A stretch of 64,000 bases of DNA, taken from a virus. The notes under the pieces were generated by a model. That model did no database searches and was not told the DNA's origin. It saw only the letters and a program-made list of their open reading frames with translations. Position 1 is the first letter of the stretch. Every line of letters starts with the position of its first letter. The stretch covers positions 1 through 64,000 of the IMG/VR virus record IMGVR_UViG_3300044994_000320, one strand, 5' to 3'. Below, one piece after another: positions 41,416-49,954 of this stretch. Both the position numbers and the translations under genes were made by a program.

Positions 41416-42222
41416 GTGTTTAATTACCTGTGGATACATGTTGGCTCAAAGCTTTCGGGCTCCATCTCTGGTGGGTCAGCAGTCATTGTTTTAGGTGAAT
41501 ACAATACCTATGCCGAGTTACCGCCAGCAGACGCTACGAATAACCAGCATATCGCCAAAGTTTTAACGACTACAGGCATTATCGGTATAAATCGGCGCGT
41601 AAAAGGTTGGTATATCAGTAACGGCGTTACCTGGGAAAAGTATGAAACAGATCAAGAAGGCATTGATGCGATAACTTCTCATGAGGCTCTTTACGCGCAC
41701 GATCAAATTGCTCTAAATTCCGCTGCCAGGCATTCTCATGCCAATAAAGCGCTACTCGATACATATGACCAAACAAACGCCGACCTTTTAGACGCGGTTT
41801 CAAAAAAGCATTTGCAGAACACCGATACCCATACAAGCTCTGCGTCTTTTCAGCTACAGCCAGGTAACGGCCCTATTCTTAAAAACGTAGGCGGCGAATT
41901 ACAGTTGCGCAATTATTTGGACTTGATTTACGGAAATTTACGTGTCGGCTCTGTGTACTACGACGGGGATCTCGTAGGCCCCTTGCGGGATTCTTACTTG
42001 GAAATTTCACGTACCAGCGGCTTGGTTTCTTCGGCCATACTCTGGACTTCGGCGGCAAAAGTGCAAAAAATCCGCGAAATAAACGTCACGCGTTCTGGCT
42101 CTACCGTAATACAGGTTCAGCATAAAGAGTACGATAAAGCTGGATTTTTAGTGAAAACCTACGATGGAACATTATCACGCTCTAGTGGTCAGATTGTTAG
42201 TGTTACAGGGGTTGAATCATGA
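41416..42222 (+). CDS. Second, shorter tail fibre protein
   Basis: 268 aa from GTG 41416, abutting the preceding stop. YNTYAELPPADATNNQHIAKV is a common fibre attachment motif. One copy of the stalk repeat (HSHANKALLDTYDQTNADLL) links it to the large fibre. The C-terminal half is a beta domain ending in VTVTG-like strands. It may be a short fibre or an alternative tip; it overlaps the next gene by 4 bp. Confidence 0.75.
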   Translation: MFNYLWIHVGSKLSGSISGGSAVIVLGEYNTYAELPPADATNNQHIAKVLTTTGIIGINRRVKGWYISNGVTWEKYETDQEGIDAITSHEALYAHDQIALNSAARHSHANKALLDTYDQTNADLLDAVSKKHLQNTDTHTSSASFQLQPGNGPILKNVGGELQLRNYLDLIYGNLRVGSVYYDGDLVGPLRDSYLEISRTSGLVSSAILWTSAAKVQKIREINVTRSGSTVIQVQHKEYDKAGFLVKTYDGTLSRSSGQIVSVTGVES

Positions 42223-42851
42223 TTCAATTCATTATCGGAGAAGTCGAAGCGCTTTTACGCGACGCTCTCGGTAATTTTCTTACATCAAAAGACGAAGGCT
42301 TGGGTGTGCGCTCCCTCGATGTAAATTTACGTTCAAGGGCTTTACCCGCAACGTATCGCGCCGCTTTCGCGTCTCTTGCAACGTACACGGTAAATGCGGG
42401 AACAAATGGAGACTTAATTACCCTTTTAGGTAGTGCGTCTAAAACAGTCAAGATTCACAAAGTCTTGATTAGTGGTAACGGCTCTACGGCGCAACAAGGT
42501 TCAGTTAACCTTATCCTGCGTTCTACGGCTGATACGGGCGGTACAAGTTCCCCGATCGCCGCCGTACCTTTGGATAGTAGCAATGCCGCAGCAACCGCGG
42601 TCGCGCGCTCATATACGTCCGCTCCAATACAAGGAACCGCTGTAGGTACACTTGCGTCTATTCGGAAACTTTTCCCATTGGCTAGTTCAGCCACTCTTTC
42701 GGGCGATGTTGCTCTTTTTGACTCTTTTAGAGAGCATGTGCAACCTATTACGTTAAGGGGAAATTCTGAACAGCTTTGCATTAACTTAAGTAATACGTCC
42801 GGTAATTTCGCCCCTACTCTTAGTGGTTTTATCGAATTTACGGAGGAATAA
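42219..42851 (+). CDS. Structural protein of the fibre region
   Basis: 210 aa, ATGA overlap. Ser/Ala/Thr-rich beta pattern (KTVKIHKVLISGNGSTAQQGSVNLIL) typical of virion surface proteins. It ends with the TAATGA junction to the next gene. No specific family. Confidence 0.65.
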   Translation: MIQFIIGEVEALLRDALGNFLTSKDEGLGVRSLDVNLRSRALPATYRAAFASLATYTVNAGTNGDLITLLGSASKTVKIHKVLISGNGSTAQQGSVNLILRSTADTGGTSSPIAAVPLDSSNAAATAVARSYTSAPIQGTAVGTLASIRKLFPLASSATLSGDVALFDSFREHVQPITLRGNSEQLCINLSNTSGNFAPTLSGFIEFTEE

Positions 42852-43468
42852 TGATAGAGATTTCAAAATCTTGGTCTCAGCTAAAAAATATCCTTACGTA
42901 CAATAACTTATATTTTGATTTTGACGACTCTGATGATGGTTCTCGTCGAGTAATCTACTGTCAAAGAAATGCTTATATTGTTTACGTTTGTGGCATGGAC
43001 TTAGTTGAAAACCCGGCTCAAGGTTCAGATCAATTTGATTTTGAGCAAAATTGGATGGCAAAAGCTGGAGAAAAAAAGTATATCTATTATTCTAAAGCTT
43101 TTGATGTGGTTCTCACAGATGGGTTATTTATAGCCGATTTCAAATTAAAAGCAAACGATGAAACCACCGATGTAGAGGCCTTTTTGTACCAAGGCTCTTT
43201 GGACATAGGCGAAGGCGCAGTTCGAGGCGATTCTATCGAAGTCCAGGTTATTGACCTCGACAATGTACTGGGTCATGGCTACGGTACCGTGTTGGGTTGG
43301 GTTGTTCGAAAAAAGATTCTTTCAGGGGCGCAGTTTGTGCGTATACGCCCACCACAGTACGACTTTCTTTCAAGTAAAAGAAAGCTTCCACAGGGAGTGT
43401 ACCTGAGACTTCGATATATTGGACAAGGTGAACCGAGCATAATTGCCGATTACGAATACGAATACTGA
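42851..43468 (+). CDS. Structural protein of the fibre region
   Basis: 205 aa, GGAGG site. Asp/Tyr-rich beta protein with a central segment resembling the DUF-type Bbp16-like capsid fold (KAFDVVLTDGLFIADFKLKAN...GDSIEVQVID). This is a loose impression; role unassigned. Confidence 0.6.
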   Translation: MIEISKSWSQLKNILTYNNLYFDFDDSDDGSRRVIYCQRNAYIVYVCGMDLVENPAQGSDQFDFEQNWMAKAGEKKYIYYSKAFDVVLTDGLFIADFKLKANDETTDVEAFLYQGSLDIGEGAVRGDSIEVQVIDLDNVLGHGYGTVLGWVVRKKILSGAQFVRIRPPQYDFLSSKRKLPQGVYLRLRYIGQGEPSIIADYEYEY

Positions 43469-43476
43469 GGTAACAC

Positions 43477-44010
43477 ATGGAAACGCACAGTTTAATCGTG
43501 ATTCCTTTTCAACTGATCTTTTCAATTTTCCTTGTTCGCGCCGTTTTTAGTCGCGTAGATTGTGTTACTTATGTTTTGATCTGTATTGCGCTCGCTGTCG
43601 ATTTTATCGGCATGTTTATTCCAGACTTTTTGCCTCTATCTTCTTTTTTGCTTATCTTCGCTTTTTTACGCTATTACGATAAAGGAAACTGGGCAAAAGT
43701 TTATGCTCTTGGGTTTAACTTTTTTATGTACCTTATTTACTCAAAGATTCCTATGGGGGCATATTTCGTCACCGCTGTAAATTACTATGTCGCTTACACA
43801 GTTATGCAATCTACAGAAGAGAATGAGATTTTCATTAAGAACATCCTCTATTACGCAAGCTTAAGACATCTTTCGATTGTTGCCGGGTACTGGCTTGCTT
43901 CGAAAATAATGTTCGCTTACGTTGCAGAGTTTTTTTCTGTTGTAGTCGTATATTACATGATCCGCGCGATCATGTATTACAAGAGGCAAAATGGCGATAA
44001 AAAAGAATAA
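43477..44010 (+). CDS. Multi-pass membrane protein
   Basis: 177 aa with about five membrane helices (LIFSIFLVRAVF, YVLICIALAVDFIGMFI, FLLIFAFLRYY and others) and a basic tail. No recognised motif. It opens a group of membrane-active genes ending near 45769, perhaps a second lysis or superinfection-exclusion set. Confidence 0.7.
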   Translation: METHSLIVIPFQLIFSIFLVRAVFSRVDCVTYVLICIALAVDFIGMFIPDFLPLSSFLLIFAFLRYYDKGNWAKVYALGFNFFMYLIYSKIPMGAYFVTAVNYYVAYTVMQSTEENEIFIKNILYYASLRHLSIVAGYWLASKIMFAYVAEFFSVVVVYYMIRAIMYYKRQNGDKKE

Positions 44011-44206
44011 CGCATACGATCTTCTTGCATATCGTGTTGATCAACTCGAAGAAAAAGACAAAATTCACGAAGAGTTTATTGAAAAAATTCGCGAAGAACA
44101 AAACGCAATTAAGATTGAAGTTATGCGTATGGCTACTAAGATAGCCGTTGTAGGGAGTCTTTTAGGCTCTATCGGTACGTATATGCTACAAAAATTCTGG
44201 AAGTAA
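43991..44206 (+). CDS. XhlA-like small membrane protein
   Basis: 71 aa; a charged coiled coil (residues 14-45) followed by one C-terminal membrane helix (IAVVGSLLGSIGTYML), the layout of hemolysin XhlA-type phage lysis proteins. It overlaps the membrane protein gene by 20 bp and precedes the patatin gene by 3 bp. Confidence 0.6.
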   Translation: MAIKKNNAYDLLAYRVDQLEEKDKIHEEFIEKIREEQNAIKIEVMRMATKIAVVGSLLGSIGTYMLQKFWK

Positions 44207-44209
44207 CCC

Positions 44210-45043
44210 ATGAAAGTATGTTTAATCCTCTCCGGCGGAGGTTCAAACGGTATCGTTCAGGTAGGCTACTGTAAGTATTTCGCCGAAAAAAACGTTCAAT
44301 TTGAAGTTATTACCGGCACGTCTACGGGAGCTTTACAAGGCGCAATGTACGCACAAAATCGATTCGACGAGCTAATGAAAATCTGGTACTCCATAGGTAG
44401 CCACAAGGACATCTACAGGCACCATTTTCCGTTCTCATTTTTGCAAGGTATTTTTAAGAAGTCTTTGTACTCCGCTGCGCCGCTAAGAAATAAAATCGAC
44501 GCTTTTGTTGATGTAGATGTTTTGATCAAATCGCGCCAAAGATTCATTTCGTGTTCTACGAATATCACTACTCAGAAAGTGCATTACGTGGAGTCCACTG
44601 AAGACAACCGCCATCTGATTAAAGATTTCATCTATGCCTCTGCTGCTTTTCCCCTTGCTTTTGAGCCAGTACAAAAAAACGGAGAGTATTTTTGGGATGG
44701 CGGGTTGGTAGAGCCTATACCAGTTAAACGCGCAGTAGAGGCGTGCCCAGATGCGGATCTTTATATCATCGGTCTAACCAACCCGGTGTACGAAGTACCC
44801 AAAAAAGATTTCGGCAAAACCATTTTAGGTTTTACCTTTCGAGCTATAGAAAGCATGTTTCAAGAAATCTGGGAAAACGACATCGAAAAAGGTCAGAAGT
44901 ATTGGGTAGATTCTAAGTTTGTTCTACTCTCGCCAGACTATCCGCCGTTTCCATCTTCACTTGAATGGTATCCTAACATGTACGATGATAAAATCGCTCT
45001 TGGGTATAACATCGCGCGAAATGTGCTCCAAGGAGTTTTATGA
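44210..45043 (+). CDS. Patatin-like phospholipase
   Basis: 277 aa. Oxyanion loop SGGGSNG (residues 8-14), nucleophile elbow GTSTG with Ser38, and catalytic Asp163 in the DGG motif (FWDGGLVEPIP). This is the full Ser-Asp dyad of patatin-like lipid acyl hydrolases. Substrate is presumably host membrane phospholipid. Its neighbours are an XhlA-like protein and two overlapping membrane/secreted proteins, suggesting a part in lysis; a virion role is less likely since it has no signal or structural domain. Confidence 0.85.
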   Translation: MKVCLILSGGGSNGIVQVGYCKYFAEKNVQFEVITGTSTGALQGAMYAQNRFDELMKIWYSIGSHKDIYRHHFPFSFLQGIFKKSLYSAAPLRNKIDAFVDVDVLIKSRQRFISCSTNITTQKVHYVESTEDNRHLIKDFIYASAAFPLAFEPVQKNGEYFWDGGLVEPIPVKRAVEACPDADLYIIGLTNPVYEVPKKDFGKTILGFTFRAIESMFQEIWENDIEKGQKYWVDSKFVLLSPDYPPFPSSLEWYPNMYDDKIALGYNIARNVLQGVL

Positions 45044-45306
45044 GCTTATCAAGTATATGGAATAACCTCAAAGCCATTCCGAAAGCTGTATGGGTATTTT
45101 TAGCTGGTGCGGCCGCAAGTTTAATTTTGTATTTTAAGTTTCGCGGAAAACCTTCTAGTCAAGGCGCTCCAGATCCGAATATTGATAGAGTAGGTATCGA
45201 CGGTTGGAAGAAAGCTGAGTCAGATAAGAAAAAGCCTGTGGTAGAAAATCCGCTGACTGAGGAAGAGATAAATGCCGGTGAAAAGCATATTCGCGGTCTT
45301 GATTAG
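45040..45306 (+). CDS. Small membrane protein, possible inner spanin subunit
   Basis: 88 aa, ATGA overlap with the lipase gene. One N-terminal membrane helix (AVWVFLAGAAASLILYF) and a hydrophilic tail. The next gene starts inside its 3' end in another frame and encodes a signal-peptide protein, as with Rz/Rz1 pairs. No coiled coil, so the spanin idea is tentative. Confidence 0.55.
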   Translation: MSLSSIWNNLKAIPKAVWVFLAGAAASLILYFKFRGKPSSQGAPDPNIDRVGIDGWKKAESDKKKPVVENPLTEEEINAGEKHIRGLD

Positions 45307-45769
45307 TTTTGTTTCTCTCGACTGTGCTTCTCGGGTAGTGCAAGCCTCTACCTTGCCTTTGTCTGAACCCTCGCCTGTATCTTCGCCTACGTCCGCGAAA
45401 ATCCAAAGCTGTCTTTCTTCTGAAGAAAAAACGCGCATTCTTAAAGCCTATGAAATGGCTCGATATTACAAGTATTATGACTCTCTGGTAAAAGGCCAGG
45501 ACAGTATCGAAATTGTCGAGGTAGAAAAACTCGAAGATGTGGTTGTTGCCGATTACGAGTATAGGGCCATCTTTAGGATGGTTTTGCGTATTCGGATTGA
45601 CGACGCGACATTTGACCGGACATTCACCATACCTATATTCTATTCCAGAAAAGAAGCGCCTGACGCCCCAAAAGGGGTATGGGCTAAAGTAAAAGCTGAT
45701 TTCTGGAAATTCGGAACAGGATTCGCATTAGGAACTCTCACAGGTATAGGTATTTGTGCAGCAAAATAA
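45272..45769 (+). CDS. Secreted or membrane protein, possible partner of the preceding gene
   Basis: 165 aa. N-terminal signal-like segment (SIFAVLISFVSLDC) with a Cys at 18, but the lipobox is not standard (S-L-D-C). A hydrophobic C-terminus (FALGTLTGIGICAAK) could anchor it. It starts 35 bp before the end of the upstream gene. Function unknown. Confidence 0.6.
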   Translation: MPVKSIFAVLISFVSLDCASRVVQASTLPLSEPSPVSSPTSAKIQSCLSSEEKTRILKAYEMARYYKYYDSLVKGQDSIEIVEVEKLEDVVVADYEYRAIFRMVLRIRIDDATFDRTFTIPIFYSRKEAPDAPKGVWAKVKADFWKFGTGFALGTLTGIGICAAK

Positions 45770-45781
45770 CGGAGGCCAAAA

Positions 45782-46096
45782 ATGGCAGAAGAAAATGAAA
45801 ACACAGCGAGTACCGGTTCTGAAAAAGAAGGAAACGTCGCAGGTAAAAATCCAGAAAAAAGTGCAGCTCCAAAGATTGAGCCCAAGAAAGGTGCCGTCAA
45901 GTCGCTGGACAAGGACGCAGAAAAACCAGTCGGGTGTCAAATCGGCACCGCAGGAGTCACCGCCGTCATACCCAAAGATGAAAAAAGCCAAAAAGAGTTT
46001 CGGTGCAACCATTGTGGGAAAACTCTCGGAAATGACTGGCCGCACAAAGTCACAGGAATAGGTCAACCCGCCGGTTGCCCAAAAGCAGTGAAGTAG
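45782..46096 (+). CDS. Small protein with Cys motif
   Basis: 104 aa, GGAGG site. Residues 1-50 Lys/Glu/Ala-rich and disordered; then CNHCGKTLGN...GCPK, possibly a zinc site. Unknown role at the start of the neck and tail genes. Confidence 0.65.
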   Translation: MAEENENTASTGSEKEGNVAGKNPEKSAAPKIEPKKGAVKSLDKDAEKPVGCQIGTAGVTAVIPKDEKSQKEFRCNHCGKTLGNDWPHKVTGIGQPAGCPKAVK

Positions 46097-46100
46097 CGTT

Positions 46101-47168
46101 ATGAAAATCGCCATACTCAACCGCTCAGAAATAGAAAGCATGGTGCAAGGCGACTCATACCCAGCTTTGCGTGTCCAAGTGCTTCAAGACAACGGTATCG
46201 ACCCATACCCGCTTACGGATGGTCACGATCTATTTTTAGTCGTCAATGTTCGCAGCGAAGATGGCGCTATAGGCGCAAACAAGTTCAAAAAACGTTTCAT
46301 TATCACCAACGCCGCAAGCGGTCTTGCCGAGTATCGTTGGGCAAACACTCAAACGCTCAAAGATCTTTCCGACGCCGGCAGTTTTGCTTACGACGTGGTA
46401 CTTCATCTGCCTGAAACGCCAGCAAAAGTCTACGCCGCACAAAAAGATGCCGCAAATACCGGTGACGATACTTTGAGTGCTTCGGGCGTCTTTATCGGTA
46501 ATCAAGACACCGTTTACAACCTCGAAGTTACAACGCAAGGCGTATTTTCGCCAGGTGTAAAGGAAGTGGTTACAATCACCACTATTGCCGATTCCAGTGG
46601 AAGTCTCAACAACAAGTATTTCTTGTTGAGCGACACTCATTACGTTTGGTTTAACGTAAATGGTGCAGGTGGAGACCCCGCACTTTCCGGTCTTACAGGT
46701 ATCGAAGTACCTATCCCTACAGATGCTACAGAAGACGATGTAGCTACCGCGCTTCGTTCTGCTCTCGACACCGCTCTTTCAAACGTAACTGTTACTGGTG
46801 CGGCTGATCAGGTTGTTATCGAATTCGATACTCCAGGTAACGTAGCAGATACCGCAGACTCTGGCGGTAGTACTGCTACCGGATTTACCATCGTAATTAC
46901 TACTCAAGGTAATGCGGTTTTAGGTACGATTCAGGTTACTCCTGTCGGTGCTGAAACAGACGTAACGTATGTTACCCCACAAAAGAATGTGCCATTCGCT
47001 ATTGGGACAAAAGGCGTAATTGGGCGCATTACCGAATCAGGTGCTGGGGATGGTATTCTAACCCTTGGCGATAAATGGACAATCCAGGCAAAAGCCAAAG
47101 TTCCAGGTTCAGTGCAGACCCTCACAAAGGAGCCTGAAACTTTTATCGTGCGTGCAAAGTTGGCTTAA
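46101..47168 (+). CDS. Virion structural protein sharing a domain with the tail sheath
   Basis: 355 aa, beta-rich and Thr/Val/Gly-rich. The N-terminal 110 residues form a separate domain. Near the C-terminus VPFAIGTKGVIGRITESGAGDGILTLGDKWTIQAKAK-type sequence corresponds to VAFAVGTKGVMLTLTNAGSV---GDTFKISVTAK in the sheath, suggesting a shared Ig-like insert. Likely a surface-exposed head or neck protein. Confidence 0.65.
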   Translation: MKIAILNRSEIESMVQGDSYPALRVQVLQDNGIDPYPLTDGHDLFLVVNVRSEDGAIGANKFKKRFIITNAASGLAEYRWANTQTLKDLSDAGSFAYDVVLHLPETPAKVYAAQKDAANTGDDTLSASGVFIGNQDTVYNLEVTTQGVFSPGVKEVVTITTIADSSGSLNNKYFLLSDTHYVWFNVNGAGGDPALSGLTGIEVPIPTDATEDDVATALRSALDTALSNVTVTGAADQVVIEFDTPGNVADTADSGGSTATGFTIVITTQGNAVLGTIQVTPVGAETDVTYVTPQKNVPFAIGTKGVIGRITESGAGDGILTLGDKWTIQAKAKVPGSVQTLTKEPETFIVRAKLA

Positions 47169-47169
47169 A

Positions 47170-47337
47170 ATGAAGTCTATTTTGAAAGCAAAGGCTTTGA
47201 AAAAAAAGAAAGTGGCGAAAGTTATGCGTGAGTGGAAAGAAGGCAAGCTTCGTAGCGGTCATAAAGGCCCTCTTGTAAAATCTCGTAAGCAGGCCATCGC
47301 CATCGCGCTTTCCGAAGCAAGAAAGCAAGATGCCTAA
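47170..47337 (+). CDS. DUF6496-like small basic protein
   Basis: 55 aa from ATG 47170. KVMREWKEGKLRSGHKGP and VKSRKQAIAIALSEARK match the conserved core of the DUF6496 family found in phages and bacteria; function unknown. It overlaps the next gene by 8 bp. Confidence 0.75.
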   Translation: MKSILKAKALKKKKVAKVMREWKEGKLRSGHKGPLVKSRKQAIAIALSEARKQDA

Positions 47338-48112
47338 CGAACTAAAAAAAGAAATCTTTTTTCTCATTGAAGTCCCGGATGTGTCCGACCCTATCATAAA
47401 AGCTGACGGAGACGTTATTGCGCAAGAAAAAGATGTCGATGGACGTATTGAAAAGAAATCTTTCGATATAAAGTACATAGTGCTTTATGAATCCGATTCT
47501 CGCGAAGGCACGTATAAAAAAATCGACAAATTTCGAGCTGTTCAAGGCGTTAAGAAATACGGCACGCGAGAGTACACTGACCCGAGCCACTGGTTTAAGT
47601 TCCGTTTTCAATCGTCTACGCTCGTAGAGTCGCAGTTTTCTGACCCTATTTTGCCTGACGACATTGATTCGCTCATCCTCGCTATCCGAAATGACGTTTT
47701 CGATAATCGAGAGAAAAAAGTCCACGATGACGATTACTATTTGCGTAAATTACGCACAGCCGCATTTCGGCACGGCAAATACACCAATTTTAGCGAAATC
47801 CCTGATCACGAATTGGATTTAGTGCTTATGCTCGCAAAGTCGAGTATATGTCGCGATTTAGCGCAAGCGTCTGCCAAGTTTCATTCTCTTACCTTACCCG
47901 GCGGCTTGACCCTACAAAAAGGTGAAATTATGCGGCACTATCTCGATCTTGCTGAGTCGTATGATAAAGGCTATAGAATGGCTATGGACAACATCGATAC
48001 AGCAACGAGTGAAGGTGGAATCCACTCAGTAAAAATTCGCAGAAAAGACCTCTACTCAAATTCAGACATAAGCCCTTCTCGAATAAGAAGAAAATTGGAC
48101 AGGATGATGTAG
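47330..48112 (+). CDS. Neck-region structural protein
   Basis: 260 aa. N-terminal beta domain (IKYIVLYESDSREGTYKKID resembles an fn3-like strand pair) and a helical C-terminal half (YYLRKLRTAAFRHG...LTLQKGEIMRHYLDLAESYDKGY), reminiscent of head-tail adaptors. Position between head and tail genes agrees. Not assigned to a family. Confidence 0.65.
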   Translation: MPNELKKEIFFLIEVPDVSDPIIKADGDVIAQEKDVDGRIEKKSFDIKYIVLYESDSREGTYKKIDKFRAVQGVKKYGTREYTDPSHWFKFRFQSSTLVESQFSDPILPDDIDSLILAIRNDVFDNREKKVHDDDYYLRKLRTAAFRHGKYTNFSEIPDHELDLVLMLAKSSICRDLAQASAKFHSLTLPGGLTLQKGEIMRHYLDLAESYDKGYRMAMDNIDTATSEGGIHSVKIRRKDLYSNSDISPSRIRRKLDRMM

Positions 48113-48120
48113 GTAGATAA

Positions 48121-48780
48121 ATGCCGGTAACTGGCGAAGAATATCAAGACCTATACGATACCGTTCGAGAAGCTATCGAATCGGTCTCCGGCTTAGAAGG
48201 TAAAGAACTGCCCGTACAATGGAAAAAATTTCGCCCGAGTAAATACGATAAGACTTTCAATTCCGATGCTAAAAGAGAGTATGAAAGCCCTGTACCTCTC
48301 GTGGCCTTTTTTCTACCTACAAAAGCCGTCGACCTATTTACGAACAGCCCACAATCTATCGTTACGGCAGACATGCTTGTTTTAGTGGCTGCTTCCGAGA
48401 TTGAACGCATTGGTGGAGTTTCTGAAAAAGACCAGGCTATCATTGAAGGTCACGTTTACAACGTCGGTTCTGCTAACCCCGTAATTTATGGGGGGCCGTT
48501 GTGCACGCTTTTTTATATGAACAAGGCACCACTTCTCGATCAAAAAAAAGAAGTTCGCGATAAGTACGTCAAACCACCAGAAGCCCCGACCGCTAAGACC
48601 GCTCAATTAAAATCTAAGGTAAAGTCAGGTGTAGAGCCTATTGTTTCCCATAAAAGAGAGCCTGAAATAAATCCCAACGTCAGTCAGCCAGTCCCGGTTA
48701 CGCCAGCAGCTTTTCCGAAAGAAGAGTACGCTACTCCGCCAAAAGAGGATTTTACGGATGTCTTTGAAAATCACAGTTAA
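48121..48780 (+). CDS. Neck/head-completion-like protein
   Basis: 219 aa. The N-terminal 140 residues form a compact alpha/beta domain (YESPVPLVAFFLPT...GHVYNVGSANPVIYG), compatible with a head-closure or stopper fold. The tail is Pro/Lys-rich and disordered. It overlaps the next gene by 23 bp. Function inferred from place only. Confidence 0.65.
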   Translation: MPVTGEEYQDLYDTVREAIESVSGLEGKELPVQWKKFRPSKYDKTFNSDAKREYESPVPLVAFFLPTKAVDLFTNSPQSIVTADMLVLVAASEIERIGGVSEKDQAIIEGHVYNVGSANPVIYGGPLCTLFYMNKAPLLDQKKEVRDKYVKPPEAPTAKTAQLKSKVKSGVEPIVSHKREPEINPNVSQPVPVTPAAFPKEEYATPPKEDFTDVFENHS

Positions 48781-49252
48781 TGAAGAGTCCGGCAAAATTA
48801 CTGCTTATATTACTGGTAAGAAATCGTTACTCAAGAAAATTCCGCGGTCTGATTTTATTCGTGCCCTAAACGCTTTTCCAAAGATCGTTCGACGCCATAT
48901 AGATCGACAAGACCTAAAAGTTCCAAAGTTAGCTGCATCTACCATTCGTAGAAAAAAAGGCGAAACTCGTGTGTACTATGAAACCGGGGAGCTCTACCGG
49001 GACATCGGTGTGCATAAGTATAGTTCTGACGCAGGCCAAGTTTTAGGGGCATGGGCCGGCTGGGATGCAAAAAAAGTCCACAAGCCATCGAATACCACTT
49101 ATGGCGTTCTATTAAAGCGTTTGATGTACGGTTGGGGAGATGTTCCAGGTAGAGACCTAATTACGCCTTCAATAAAAGAGTGGAAAAAGCGAATTTGGAA
49201 CCCATATATGGCTAAGATGAAACGCGATTTTCATAAAACGGGGACGGTGTAA
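48758..49252 (+). CDS. Tail completion protein (HK97 gp10 / gpS-like)
   Basis: 164 aa, AGAGG site. APSTIRRKKGE-like block (AASTIRRKKGETRVYYETGELY) and PGRDLITPSIKEW near the end match the phage virion-morphogenesis family in which an L--TG-L--S helix and a P-R--l region are conserved. It likely caps or connects the tail to the head. Confidence 0.75.
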   Translation: MSLKITVNEESGKITAYITGKKSLLKKIPRSDFIRALNAFPKIVRRHIDRQDLKVPKLAASTIRRKKGETRVYYETGELYRDIGVHKYSSDAGQVLGAWAGWDAKKVHKPSNTTYGVLLKRLMYGWGDVPGRDLITPSIKEWKKRIWNPYMAKMKRDFHKTGTV

Positions 49253-49255
49253 CCC

Positions 49256-49942
49256 ATGGCCGATTTTAATGACATTGACTCTTTTTTTAAGAATAAGTTT
49301 TTCGCCGCGGAAGATTTCAAAATTTCGCTCAACGTAGACGGAGTATTAACTTGGGTACGTCCTACGGTCATAGCCAACGCGCTGGTAAAAGACTTTAACG
49401 AAGCTACTTATGATCCTGAAATTCGTATTCGCCACGAAAATGCCTATATCCACGAGTATTCAGATGATCTTAAGCAAGTTGCTCGAATACCCCAAAAAAG
49501 CGACGTTAAAAAGATAGATATAATTACACGAGAAATTATACCCGTGCAGTGCACTACAATCATAGAACACTTGACGAAAGACCCAATAGTGGATAATTGG
49601 TTAGCTACGGAGTTTTTGAAAAGGCTTAAAAGAGTAAGCGAGTTTCGAGTGTCTGAAAAATCCGGTAAAAAAGATGACTGGATTGTAATGATGCTCGATG
49701 ACATTGTAGAATTGAACAATGACAAAACATATAGACGTGCATACCGCTACAAAACAGAGTTCAGCATCGTTACGACTTCTAAAAGAGAAGCTACTAGAGC
49801 CAGATCGATTAAGATTAAAGTGGGGCCTATACCAGAGACTGCGCGAGGCGCAGGTGCAAATTCGGCCAAAATCGTTAGCGATGATGGCTCGATTCTTGAC
49901 TCAAGTAGGCTTACACCTGTCGATATCGATATTAAACTCTAA
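49256..49942 (+). CDS. Probable tail terminator-like protein
   Basis: 228 aa, between the completion protein and the sheath. The central part (VDNWLATEFLKRLKRVSEF...VELNNDKTYRRAYRYKTEFSIVTT) has the alpha/beta pattern of tail terminators. No strong motif; assignment from order of genes. Confidence 0.6.
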   Translation: MADFNDIDSFFKNKFFAAEDFKISLNVDGVLTWVRPTVIANALVKDFNEATYDPEIRIRHENAYIHEYSDDLKQVARIPQKSDVKKIDIITREIIPVQCTTIIEHLTKDPIVDNWLATEFLKRLKRVSEFRVSEKSGKKDDWIVMMLDDIVELNNDKTYRRAYRYKTEFSIVTTSKREATRARSIKIKVGPIPETARGAGANSAKIVSDDGSILDSSRLTPVDIDIKL

Positions 49943-49954
49943 CAGGAGGAAGGT

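Noticed and set aside
45756-46061. 101-codon frame overlapping 45782-46096
   Set aside because: The 45782 frame has the GGAGG site directly before its ATG and a Cys motif; the other is Gln/Lys-rich shadow reading.
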